Of a stretch of DNA of 17,625 nucleotides, positions 1 to 6,777 are shown piece after piece. A program made the translations under genes and the position numbers. How positions within the stretch are numbered: position 1 is the stretch's first letter; the number at the start of each line of letters is the position of its first letter. The notes below the pieces were generated by a model. The model had not been told where the DNA came from and did not search any database. It worked only from the letters and a program-made list of their open reading frames with translations. The DNA is from T1Sed10-7 sp047921175 (lineage in GTDB: Bacteria > Actinomycetota > Nitriliruptoria > Nitriliruptorales > Nitriliruptoraceae): positions 1 to 17,625 of the forward strand of contig JBLRWQ010000057.1 in the NCBI GenBank assembly GCA_047921175.1. The letters run 5' to 3'.

Positions 1-476
1 TGGCGAGGAGGCGCTGGATTTCCTGTTCGTCGAGGGCTTTGGGGAGTCGTCGGGCTTGTTTGCGGGGCAGGTCGAGATCGGCGGCGGGGTTGGCGGGGAT
101 GGTGCCGGAGCGGCAGAGCCAGGCGAAGAAGCGGCGGATGCAGCCGAGGCGCGCGAGCTGGGTGTTGGTGACGAGCGGTTTGCCGCCGCGCGGACTGCGG
201 TAGTGGTGGAGGAAAAGCTGATAGGCTTCGAGATCGGCGCGGGTGAAGGCGGCGGGATCGTGTGTGCCGCGGTCGCCGGCCCATGCGGTGAATTGCCGCA
301 GCGCCCAGCGGTGCGTCGATGGATGGCTGCGAGTAGGCGCGGGCGGCGAGATTTCCAAGGAAGGCGTCGGCGTGTGCGGCGATGCCTTGGAGCGTGCGGG
401 CCTGCGGTGTGAAAGCGCCGCCTTTGCGACGTCCGCACATGGCGCTGAGATTGGGGAGTCCGGGTTTTCCTGCCAT
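1..476 (-). pseudogene. Xer-like tyrosine recombinase/integrase, N-terminal part, apparent frameshift, 3' end outside window
   Basis: Read on the minus strand from ATG at 476, the product starts MAGKPGLPNLSAMCGRR and runs about 53 codons. The frame then breaks near 313-320. The adjacent frame continues at once with HRWALRQFTAWAGDRG, then LTRADL-type helices, LGCIRRFFAWLCRSGTIPANP and a closing DEQEIQRLLA at the window edge. This order (helical core-binding domain, an NPA linker, then the start of the catalytic domain) is the N-terminal half of XerC/XerD-type tyrosine recombinases, which cut and rejoin DNA at short recombination sites. The catalytic Arg-His-Arg-Tyr residues would lie beyond base 1 and cannot be checked. 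The break needs a one-base deletion or two-base insertion to heal, so it may be a sequencing error or a real lesion. It is divergent from the toxin-antitoxin pair, an arrangement common at the edges of mobile DNA. Confidence 0.72.
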
Positions 477-523
477 GGGTGAGGCCATAGCCGAAATACG
501 GTGATGTGTCCGAAAATCCCAAT

Positions 524-558
524 TTGACAAAGCTGTAAAAGTTGACAATTTTTACAGC
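524..558 (+). promoter_or_regulatory. Probable autoregulatory operator/promoter of the toxin-antitoxin pair
   Basis: A perfect 9-bp inverted repeat, GCTGTAAAA (532-540) and TTTTACAGC (550-558), is separated by 9 bases and abuts the antitoxin ATG at 559. TTGACA, a consensus -35 hexamer, occurs at 524-529 and again inside the palindrome at 542-547. No clear -10 and no Shine-Dalgarno sequence lie before the ATG, so the start of transcription is uncertain and the message may be nearly leaderless. Ribbon-helix-helix antitoxins commonly bind palindromes over their own promoter. Binding here is inferred. Confidence 0.65.
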
Positions 559-819
559 ATGAACCGATTGACGATTGAAATCGAGCCGGAGCAACACCGG
601 CAAATCAAGACATTGGCGACGTTTTCCGGCATGACGATCAAGGAATTCATCTTGAGCAAGACGCTCGGTCCTCAACGAGGTGTGCCGGGTGATGCCACGG
701 ATCGTCTGATGGGAAGCGCGAAGAATGCGGCGCGATTTCGGGAAGCCATTGCGACCTCTGACTCTGAACACCGCGTTTTCGAATCCGTGGAAGACCTGAA
801 GGATGCGCTTGGAATTTAA
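559..819 (+). CDS. Type II antitoxin, ribbon-helix-helix N-terminus (86 aa)
   Basis: The product is a small labile-type antitoxin expected to bind and neutralise the toxin encoded immediately downstream and to repress the shared promoter. Residues 1-35 (NRLTIEIEPEQHRQIKTLA, then SGMTIKEFILSKTL) have the short beta strand plus two helices of a ribbon-helix-helix DNA-binding fold. The C-terminal tail FESVEDLKDALGI resembles the toxin-binding tails of antitoxins paired with RelE/YoeB-type toxins. The stop at 817-819 overlaps the toxin start at 803 by 17 bases, the usual coupling in such pairs. The palindrome at 532-558 directly abuts the start codon. Codon use is less GC-biased than in genes beyond 925, in line with a different origin. 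The fold is assigned from sequence pattern only. Confidence 0.8.
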   Translation: MNRLTIEIEPEQHRQIKTLATFSGMTIKEFILSKTLGPQRGVPGDATDRLMGSAKNAARFREAIATSDSEHRVFESVEDLKDALGI

Positions 820-925
820 GCCGCAGGCCTTCGAGGATCTGCAATTCTGGGTGCAAACCAACCCGAAACTGGCGAGGCGATTGCTGCGTCTGATCGAGGA
901 AACCGCGCGTGATCCGTTTGGCGGC
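803..925 (+). pseudogene. YoeB/Txe-like (RelE superfamily) toxin, truncated after about 41 codons
   Basis: Starting at ATG 803, the product reads MRLEFKPQAFEDLQFWVQTN and continues through KLARRLLRLIEETARDPFGG. This matches the N-terminal half of YoeB/Txe ribosome-dependent mRNA endonucleases, where DPF(x)G is normally followed by GKPEPL and the RNase core. Here the sequence changes after codon 41 (923-925) into the antisense of a GC-rich flippase gene. The residues equivalent to Glu46, Arg65 and His83 of E. coli YoeB are therefore absent and no active toxin can be made. The frame happens to stay open to 2359, but that extension is antisense reading-through and not toxin. The cause is the junction at 920-925. 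Confidence 0.78.
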
Positions 926-926
926 G
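917..926. other. Sequence junction: possible assembly chimera or recombination breakpoint
   Basis: Left of this point the toxin reading frame matches its family up to DPFGG. Right of it the minus-strand flippase frame matches its family down to DAVAGVVVAA. Both genes lose their C-terminal parts at the same place, and GC content and codon use change here. The shared bases GGCGGC (920-925) could be microhomology at the join. No transposase end, target duplication or attachment site is visible. Confidence 0.8.
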
Positions 927-2749
927 ACGACCACGCCGGCGACGGCGTCCATCGTCCCCTGCGTGAGCGAGGCCGTCGGGCTGACCCCGTAGCGGGACAG
1001 GAACGCGGCGTTGGTCGCGACCGTGCCCGTCACGCCGGGGGTGACGACGCCGACCATCTTGGCGGCGACCTGGAGCACCACCAACGGCCGGAACGGGACC
1101 GACGCCGTGGTGGCGAACATCATGCTGGTGGCCTCGGTGACGAAGACCCCCTGGCCGATCACGGCGGCGACGAGCACCCACAGCCAGCGGGCCTCGGCGA
1201 GCTCGGCCGCCACCGCGGCGAGATCGATCCCGGCGACCGCCGGCACGAGCGTCCAGGCGGCGACGACCGCGAGCACCACCAGCGCCAGGGTCTTCGGCTG
1301 GACCCGGCGCAGCTCCACCGGCTCCGGCAGCGCCCGGTCCAGCTGCGTCGCCAGCGCCGCCGACAGCGAGCGCAGCAGAGCCTTGGGCTCCGGTGCCAGG
1401 GCCCGCGTCGAGGTGGTGAGCGCGGGGAGCTGCAGGTAGGGCCAGGCCTCGGCAAGCGCGTCGTCCCCGAGTCCGGCCCGGGCTGTCGCCACCGCCCGCT
1501 CGGGTCCGACCTTGGCGGCCAGGCCGTACAGCAGCCCGGCGACGTCCCCGCCGCGCTCGGTCCGCGACGCGCTGATGCTGCCGGCGGCGAGGTCCTCGAG
1601 GACCGGCTCGCCGGCGTCCACGCGCACGGCCCGCGTGTCGAGCGCACCGTGGGCCATCCCGGCCGCGTGCATGCGGCCCACGTGGCCCCACAGCCTCGTC
1701 AGGAGCTCGTCGGAGCAGGCATCCTCCGGGAGCCGGTCGAGCCGGGTCCCGCCGGTGGTCAGCGCCAGCAGGGCGACCTCGCCGTCGGGTGCCCCGGCGG
1801 CCAGCACCTCACGGACCGGCACCCCGGCGCGGGCGGCCCAGAGGGTCAGCAGCGCCTCCTGCTGCACGGCCTGCAAGCGGGCGAAGGTGAAGGTCCGGCG
1901 TTGCTCCCGGAACCACAGGCTGCGCCACAGCTTGGCGAGCACCTGCTGATCGGAGGCGTCGCGCCCGTAGACCTTGATCACCACCTCGATGCCGTCGTCG
2001 GTCCGGGCGAGCACCCGCCGGACCCCCCAGGACCGACTGGGCGGCAGGCGGAGGTCGCGGACCGGCACCCCGAGCTGGCGAAGCGCCACCTCGATGCGGT
2101 CGAGGTCGGGCAGGCCCGCCGGTGCGCCCAGCAGCAGGAACACGGTGCCCGCGGCGATGAGCCCGACGCCGATGGCGCCCACCGCATCGCTCGGCAGCCC
2201 GAACCCGAGCCCGGAGCCGGCCAGCGCCGCCAGGATCAGGATGGTCCAGCCCACCCGGCGCAGCGGGCGGACCAGGTGCGGGGCCGCGGTGACCAGGGTC
2301 GCGCTGGTGACCGCGATGCGGAACACCGGGGTCTGGCGCTCGGGGTCGCCCAGGCCTAGCTCCGGCACCACGTACGGCCAGGCACCCTGATGGATGCGCA
2401 CGAGGACGATGCCGAGCACCGCTGCGACGACGACGGCGAGCAGCACGTCGCGCAGGGCATCCCGATGGACCCGGCCACCGCCGGCGAGCAGGAGCAGGAC
2501 GACGACGGCCTAGATGAACGCGAACGAGTACACGATCGACAGCGGCTCGAGCGCCCACGTCGGTAGCACCTGAACCAGGGCGGCCAGCGCCCGGTTCAGC
2601 GCATCGGTTCGGTCGACGTTCACCACCGCCCACAGCAGCAGCAGCGCGCCGACGAGCACGCTGGTCACGTCCCCGGCCCGGCGCACCCGGGGCTGGCCCT
2701 CTCGGGAGACGAGGGAGCGCGACCCGGCCGTCGCCGCGGTGCCGGTCAT
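920..2749 (-). pseudogene. Flippase-like (UPF0104/MprF-type) membrane protein with kinase-like domain; in-frame UAG, C-terminus missing
   Basis: From ATG at 2749 the frame is continuous to the junction apart from one UAG at 2512-2510 (codon 80), inside a hydrophobic stretch reading YSFAFI-stop-AVVVLLLLAGGG. Homology-like sequence on both sides in the same frame argues for one gene. N-terminal membrane segments are followed by a protein-kinase-like region: VVIKVYG (Lys at about residue 259) and HGALDTRAV (about 367), where the usual HGD and Asn catalytic residues are replaced and DFG is degenerate, so it looks like a pseudokinase. After that come membrane segments typical of the UPF0104/lysylphosphatidylglycerol-flippase region (TPGVTGTVATNAAFLSRYGV). 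About 610 codons remain and the end is lost at 920-925. The gene starts 14 bases after the DUF4203 stop, so the two were co-transcribed. The role (lipid or polyprenyl-linked substrate movement) is inferred. Confidence 0.72.
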
Positions 2750-2763
2750 CGCGTCCGTGCTCC

Positions 2764-3399
2764 TCAGGCGGTGCGCTCCCAGGACTGGCGCAGGGTGCCG
2801 GACCGGGAGGCCTGGTCACGCAACTGGACGACCAGGCCGACGACGACCAGGCCGGCGTAGATGGCCGTCCACCACCATGCGAGCTCCAGGCTCGTGGTCG
2901 TCTCCGGCTCGACCAGGTCGGTCCGGTCGAGCACCCCGAACAGCAGCAGCAGCCCGGTGACGGTGATGCCCGCCCCGGCCAGCGCACCGAGCACGGTGAG
3001 CAGCAGCATCGGCACGTCGCCGACGATCGCGAGCACCGCGAGCAGCACACCGCCAGCCACCCCGGCCAGCACCAGCAGCCAGGTCCAGGTCACCCCGAGC
3101 GCCGCCAGGAGGGTGGAGCCCAGCGTGAAGCCGATCGCCGACATCGCCAGCACCACGGAGACCGCGTAGTAGAGGTAGGCGATCAGGCCGAACGCGAGCC
3201 CGACGGCCAGCCCCACCCCCCAGCCCAGCACGGTGGACAGGAAGCCGTCGCCCGTGAACGTGGCGACCGCGGCGGCGCCGAGCAGGAAGCCGGCGAACGC
3301 ACCCCAGACCGCGATCACCGCCCGCAGCGCGGCGTACCCGGCGACGGTCAGGAGGCCGCCGACCAGCACGGCCAGGATGCCGACGATCAGGTTCTCCAT
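2764..3399 (-). CDS. DUF4203-like multi-pass membrane protein (211 aa)
   Basis: The protein is strongly hydrophobic, with roughly seven predicted membrane helices and glycine-rich packing segments (for example FLLGAAAVATFTGDGFLSTV and GVAGGVLLAVLAIVGDVP), plus a short charged C-terminal tail ending RQSWERTA. This pattern fits the DUF4203/TM7S3-TM198-like family of bacterial integral membrane proteins, whose function is unknown. The ATG at 3399 is preceded by GGGAGGAG with about ten bases of spacing. An upstream ATG right behind that Shine-Dalgarno sequence is out of frame and opens a low-quality ORF. The stop overlaps the GAGGAG ribosome site of the next gene, so it probably forms an operon with the flippase-like gene downstream. 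Confidence 0.75.
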   Translation of the reverse strand: MENLIVGILAVLVGGLLTVAGYAALRAVIAVWGAFAGFLLGAAAVATFTGDGFLSTVLGWGVGLAVGLAFGLIAYLYYAVSVVLAMSAIGFTLGSTLLAALGVTWTWLLVLAGVAGGVLLAVLAIVGDVPMLLLTVLGALAGAGITVTGLLLLFGVLDRTDLVEPETTTSLELAWWWTAIYAGLVVVGLVVQLRDQASRSGTLRQSWERTA

Positions 3400-3553
3400 G
3401 GTTCATGCTCCTCCCTGGCACGGCGCGACGTCCCGAGCGGCTCGCGAGGTCCGCGAACTACCGCAGGGCCCGCCACCTCGATGCTCGTCCAGGCGCGGAC
3501 CGCACGGTTGGGTGTGCCATGGTGCAGGATGTCGCCCAGACTAGGGGGTCGCC

Positions 3554-5119
3554 GTGCCGACCGTGCCACCGCTCCCGGAGCGACCGGTGGTGCACCTGAC
3601 CCCACCGTCGGGCTGGATGAACGACCCCAACGGCCTGGTCCACCACGACGGCACGTGGCACGCGTTCTACCAGCACGAGCCGGAGGCGCTCGTGTGGGGG
3701 CCGATGCACTGGGGGCACGCGGTCAGCCGGGACCTGCTCACCTGGGAGCACCGCCCCATCGCGCTCGTCCCGGACGGGCTCGGCCAGATCTTCTCCGGTT
3801 CCGCGGTCGTGGACCACGACGGCAGCGCCGGGTGCGGGGCGGGAGCGCTGCTGGCGTTCTTCACCTACCACCGTGACGGCGACCGGGGCCAGGGGCTCGC
3901 GTGGAGCCGCGACGGCGGCTTGACGTGGACCAAGCACCCGGACAACCCCGTCCTGCCCGCGCCGGGCGACGGCCCGGACTTCCGTGATCCCCGGGTCCTG
4001 CGCTACGAGGACGACCGCGGGGCGTCGTGGTGGGTGATGGTGGTCGCTGCGGGCGCCGTCCTGCGCTTCTACCGCTCCGATGACCTGCTCGCCTGGACGC
4101 CGACGAGCACGCTGGCGGGTCTGCCCGGTGCCGACGGCGGCGTGGTGGAGACCCCGGAGCTGCTCGAGCTCGAGTTGGCACTGCCGGAAGCGGGCTTGCC
4201 GGGTGGGGAGCGGTCTGACACGGAGGCACCCGGGCCGGTGGCACCGGGACGTCGCACGGCTCGGCAGCGCGCCTGGGTCCTGGTCATCGGAGTGAACGCC
4301 GGTGGTCCCAACGGCGGGTCCGGCGCGCGCTACCTCGTCGGTCACTTCGACGGCGAGCGCTTCAGCCCGACCGACGCGGACACCGAGGTGAGGTGGGTCG
4401 ACCACGGCGCGGACCTCTACGCCCTCCAGGCCTGGTCCGGGGTGCCCGACGGTCGCCGAATCTGGGTCGGCTGGATGAGCAACTGGGCCTACGCGAACGA
4501 GGTCCCGGCGACCACCTGGCGCGGGATGCTGTCCATCCCGCGTGAGGTCCGGCTGGTCCGGGACGATGCGGGCCTACCGGTGCTGTCCCAGCGCCCCGTC
4601 CGCGAGCTCGACGGCGGGCGGACGACGCTGGTCGAGCTGCACGGAGCTGAGCTCGCGGCCGCCCGGGCAGCGATCGCGGACGTCGACGGCCCGTGCCTCG
4701 ATGTCCGGTTGCTCCTGGAGTTCCCGCCCGCGGCCACGGGCGAGCTCGCGCTGCGGGTGCACGCGCACCGCGAGGTCGACCCCGCGGGCGGCGCGTCGGC
4801 TCCGTCCGGTACCCGGGTGTCCTACGACCCGGTGACACGGCAGGTCGTCCTGGATCGGTCGCGGTCGGGGACCGAGGTGGCACCGGGGTTCCCCACCGTG
4901 CACCGCTCGACGCCGCTGCCGGCGCGGGACCGGCTCGATCTGCGGATCCTGACCGACACCTGCTCCGTCGAGGTGTTCGCCGCGGACGGGACGGTCGTGC
5001 TCAGCGACCTCGTGCTGCCCGCGCCGGACGCCACCGGCATCCGGATCGACCGGCTGCCCGTTGGCGCGCGCATCCTCCACCTCGATGTCGGGCGGCTCGC
5101 GGGCGGTGGGGCACGGTGA
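3554..5119 (+). CDS. Glycoside hydrolase family 32 beta-fructosidase (invertase/levanase type, 521 aa)
   Basis: It hydrolyses terminal beta-fructofuranosyl bonds in sucrose or fructans. The N-terminal five-bladed propeller carries the family signatures: WMNDPNG at residues 21-27 (nucleophile Asp24), FSGSAVVD near 80, RDP at 144-146 (transition-state Asp145) and VETPEL around Glu199, the acid/base. The last motif is unusual, since the family normally has ECPD. GWMSNWAYANEVP and TTWRGMLSIPREV follow, then a C-terminal beta-sandwich. About 30 residues rich in Gly, Arg and Pro (207-240) are inserted after the acid/base motif. No signal peptide is seen, so a cytoplasmic enzyme acting on imported sugar is likely. 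The start is GTG 3554 behind GGGGG at 3544-3548. No sugar transporter or LacI regulator is adjacent. Exact substrate cannot be read from sequence. Confidence 0.93.
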   Translation: MPTVPPLPERPVVHLTPPSGWMNDPNGLVHHDGTWHAFYQHEPEALVWGPMHWGHAVSRDLLTWEHRPIALVPDGLGQIFSGSAVVDHDGSAGCGAGALLAFFTYHRDGDRGQGLAWSRDGGLTWTKHPDNPVLPAPGDGPDFRDPRVLRYEDDRGASWWVMVVAAGAVLRFYRSDDLLAWTPTSTLAGLPGADGGVVETPELLELELALPEAGLPGGERSDTEAPGPVAPGRRTARQRAWVLVIGVNAGGPNGGSGARYLVGHFDGERFSPTDADTEVRWVDHGADLYALQAWSGVPDGRRIWVGWMSNWAYANEVPATTWRGMLSIPREVRLVRDDAGLPVLSQRPVRELDGGRTTLVELHGAELAAARAAIADVDGPCLDVRLLLEFPPAATGELALRVHAHREVDPAGGASAPSGTRVSYDPVTRQVVLDRSRSGTEVAPGFPTVHRSTPLPARDRLDLRILTDTCSVEVFAADGTVVLSDLVLPAPDATGIRIDRLPVGARILHLDVGRLAGGGAR

Positions 5120-5146
5120 ACCGCTCACTCGCGCCGACCACAGGGC

Positions 5147-5161
5147 CGCGACAGCGTCGCG
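5147..5161 (+). terminator. Small GC-rich hairpin after the GH32 gene, possible terminator
   Basis: CGCGAC (5147-5152) and GTCGCG (5156-5161) form a perfect 6-bp stem with a 3-base loop, 28 bases after the GH32 stop codon. No T-run follows, so intrinsic termination is uncertain. Confidence 0.3.
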
Positions 5162-5208
5162 ACAGGGCCGTCGGACACGGTGTGGGCGCCCCGCACCGAG
5201 GAACGACC

Positions 5209-5457
5209 GTGACCACCCTGCTGCACCCCACCGCCACCGAGCGGCTCCACCGTCCCCCCACCCTGCCCGACGCCATCGTCGAGCTCCATGCGGCACGGCG
5301 TCTGGCGCGTCGGGACCGTCGGAGCCGGCAGCTGGCCCGGGTCCGCGCGAGCCTCGCGATCAGCGGGCCACGTCCCGGCGCGGCAGGGTCAGGCGAAGCG
5401 GAACAGCGGCGGGAGGAGCACGACCACGACGGCTGCCCAGGCCGGGAAGACCGGTAG
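5209..5457 (+). CDS. Small hypothetical protein (82 aa), doubtful
   Basis: A GTG at 5209 behind GAGGAA (5199-5204) opens an 82-codon frame. The first ~50 residues (TTLLHPTATERLHRPPTL, then AIVELHAARRLARRDRR and QLARVRASLAI) look like an Arg/Ala-rich amphipathic helical protein. The last third lies antisense to the end of the multi-pass protein gene at 5389 and is low quality, rich in Glu, His and Asp. A true gene would therefore overlap its convergent neighbour by about 70 bases. I recognise no family. It could equally be a chance frame in GC-rich DNA. Confidence 0.35.
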   Translation: MTTLLHPTATERLHRPPTLPDAIVELHAARRLARRDRRSRQLARVRASLAISGPRPGAAGSGEAEQRREEHDHDGCPGREDR

Positions 5458-6759
5458 GTAGGCGGTCTGCCACCGCAGCAGTCGGTGGAGCTCCCCACGG
5501 CCGCTGACGAAGCGGGCGCCGTGCCAGGCCGTCCCCACCAGGTTGCCGAGCAGCACGAGGTTGAGCCCGATCGCCGCCACGCGGTTCGGGGTCAGGCCGA
5601 GCTCGCCGATCCGGGCGGCCATGGCGCCGAGCACGAGCAGGTCCAGGACCAGCGCCGCCAGGACCGTGACCAGCAGGGCCCGGTCGGACCAGCCGGCCGG
5701 GCGTGCCACGTCCCTCGCCGCCAGGCCGTAGAGGACGAGCCCGACCACGACCACCAGCAGGGCGTCGAAGGTGGCCAGCAGCGCACGGTCGAACGCGCCG
5801 GCCAACCCGGTCGCCGCGTACACGGCGGTCACGCCGACGAGCATCACCGCGAACAGTGGGGTGAACACCTGGGCGAGCATCGGCGCCACCGCACCGACGA
5901 CCTGGGGCCGGGTCTCGACCAGCCAGGCGGCGATGACCACGGCGCCGGCCGCGCCGGACGGCAGGACCCACGGTACGAGCTGCTCCGCGTCGAGGAGCCC
6001 GGTCGGGGCGAGCAGGGCGAGCGTGAGCCCGACCAGGACCCCACCGCCGAGCGCGAACAGCACGTAGGTCACGAACCAGGAACCGGAGGAGCGCACCAGC
6101 GCCATCCGGCCGTCGCTCCCGCGCAGGTCCGCGCCGAGCCAGGCGTAGCCCACCACGGCCCACAACGCCACCGGCAGGTGCGCGATCGCGAGCACCTCGG
6201 TCGCGCCTGCCTCGACGAAGGGGAACAGGTTGCTCACCAGCCCGGCGGCGACGAACGCGCCGGCGATCAGGAGCACCTGCCGCCGCGAGGGGTGCGCCGA
6301 CCGGACCAGGTAGGCCGCCAGGAACGGCAGCACCAGCAGGCTCGCGTTGCGGACCAGCCACGTGCCGCCACCGTCGGGGAAGCCCGAGACCAGGCGCGCG
6401 AGCTGGACCGTGACCGCGGCGGCGACGGCGAGCACCAGCGCGTCGCGCCAACGGTGATCGGCGGCCACGGCCGCGTGGGCCGTGGGTGCGCCGTGCCAGG
6501 GTCCCGTCGCGGCACGAGCGAGCTGGCGCGACAGCTGCTCGGTGCGCTCGGACGCGGCTGCGGTCGACGGCGCCGTGCGGTCACCGAGTCGCTTGACCGC
6601 GAGCAGCCAGGCCTCGTCGTCGGGGAGACCGGAGGGTTCCAGGCTGGCGAGTTCGCGACGGAGCGCGGTCTCGAGCTCCTGGAGGTGCCGGTGCTCGGCC
6701 CGCACGGCTGGCAGGAGGTCGGCCCGCCAGGCGGCGAGCCGTTCGTCGGTGGTGGTCAC
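5389..6759 (-). CDS. Multi-pass membrane protein with permease-prefix-like N-terminus (456 aa)
   Basis: Residues 1-80 are soluble and helical (DERLAAWRADLLPAVRAEHR, then LPDDEAWLLAVKRLGD), resembling the 'permease prefix' domain found on some actinobacterial membrane proteins. The rest has about ten to eleven hydrophobic segments and resembles DUF4153-type proteins, though I am not certain of the family. It starts with GTG at 6759, 18 bases after the stop of the COG3559-type permease, and is very probably the third gene of that exporter operon. The prefix domain also suggests linkage to transporter or regulator modules. A role as an accessory membrane protein of the exporter is inferred from position only. 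Confidence 0.7.
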   Translation of the reverse strand: MTTTDERLAAWRADLLPAVRAEHRHLQELETALRRELASLEPSGLPDDEAWLLAVKRLGDRTAPSTAAASERTEQLSRQLARAATGPWHGAPTAHAAVAADHRWRDALVLAVAAAVTVQLARLVSGFPDGGGTWLVRNASLLVLPFLAAYLVRSAHPSRRQVLLIAGAFVAAGLVSNLFPFVEAGATEVLAIAHLPVALWAVVGYAWLGADLRGSDGRMALVRSSGSWFVTYVLFALGGGVLVGLTLALLAPTGLLDAEQLVPWVLPSGAAGAVVIAAWLVETRPQVVGAVAPMLAQVFTPLFAVMLVGVTAVYAATGLAGAFDRALLATFDALLVVVVGLVLYGLAARDVARPAGWSDRALLVTVLAALVLDLLVLGAMAARIGELGLTPNRVAAIGLNLVLLGNLVGTAWHGARFVSGRGELHRLLRWQTAYLPVFPAWAAVVVVLLPPLFRFA

Positions 6760-6777
6760 GGGCGGGGTACCTCGCGG

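Noticed and set aside
647..925. C-terminal 90 residues of the minus-strand flippase frame
   Set aside because: They are antisense to the antitoxin and toxin genes and come from the other side of the junction, so they are not part of the protein.
803..2359. Long plus-strand frame (518 codons) starting with the toxin
   Set aside because: Only the first 41 codons match the toxin family. The rest is antisense to the flippase-like gene, rich in Arg, Gly, His and Gln, and stays open because of high GC.
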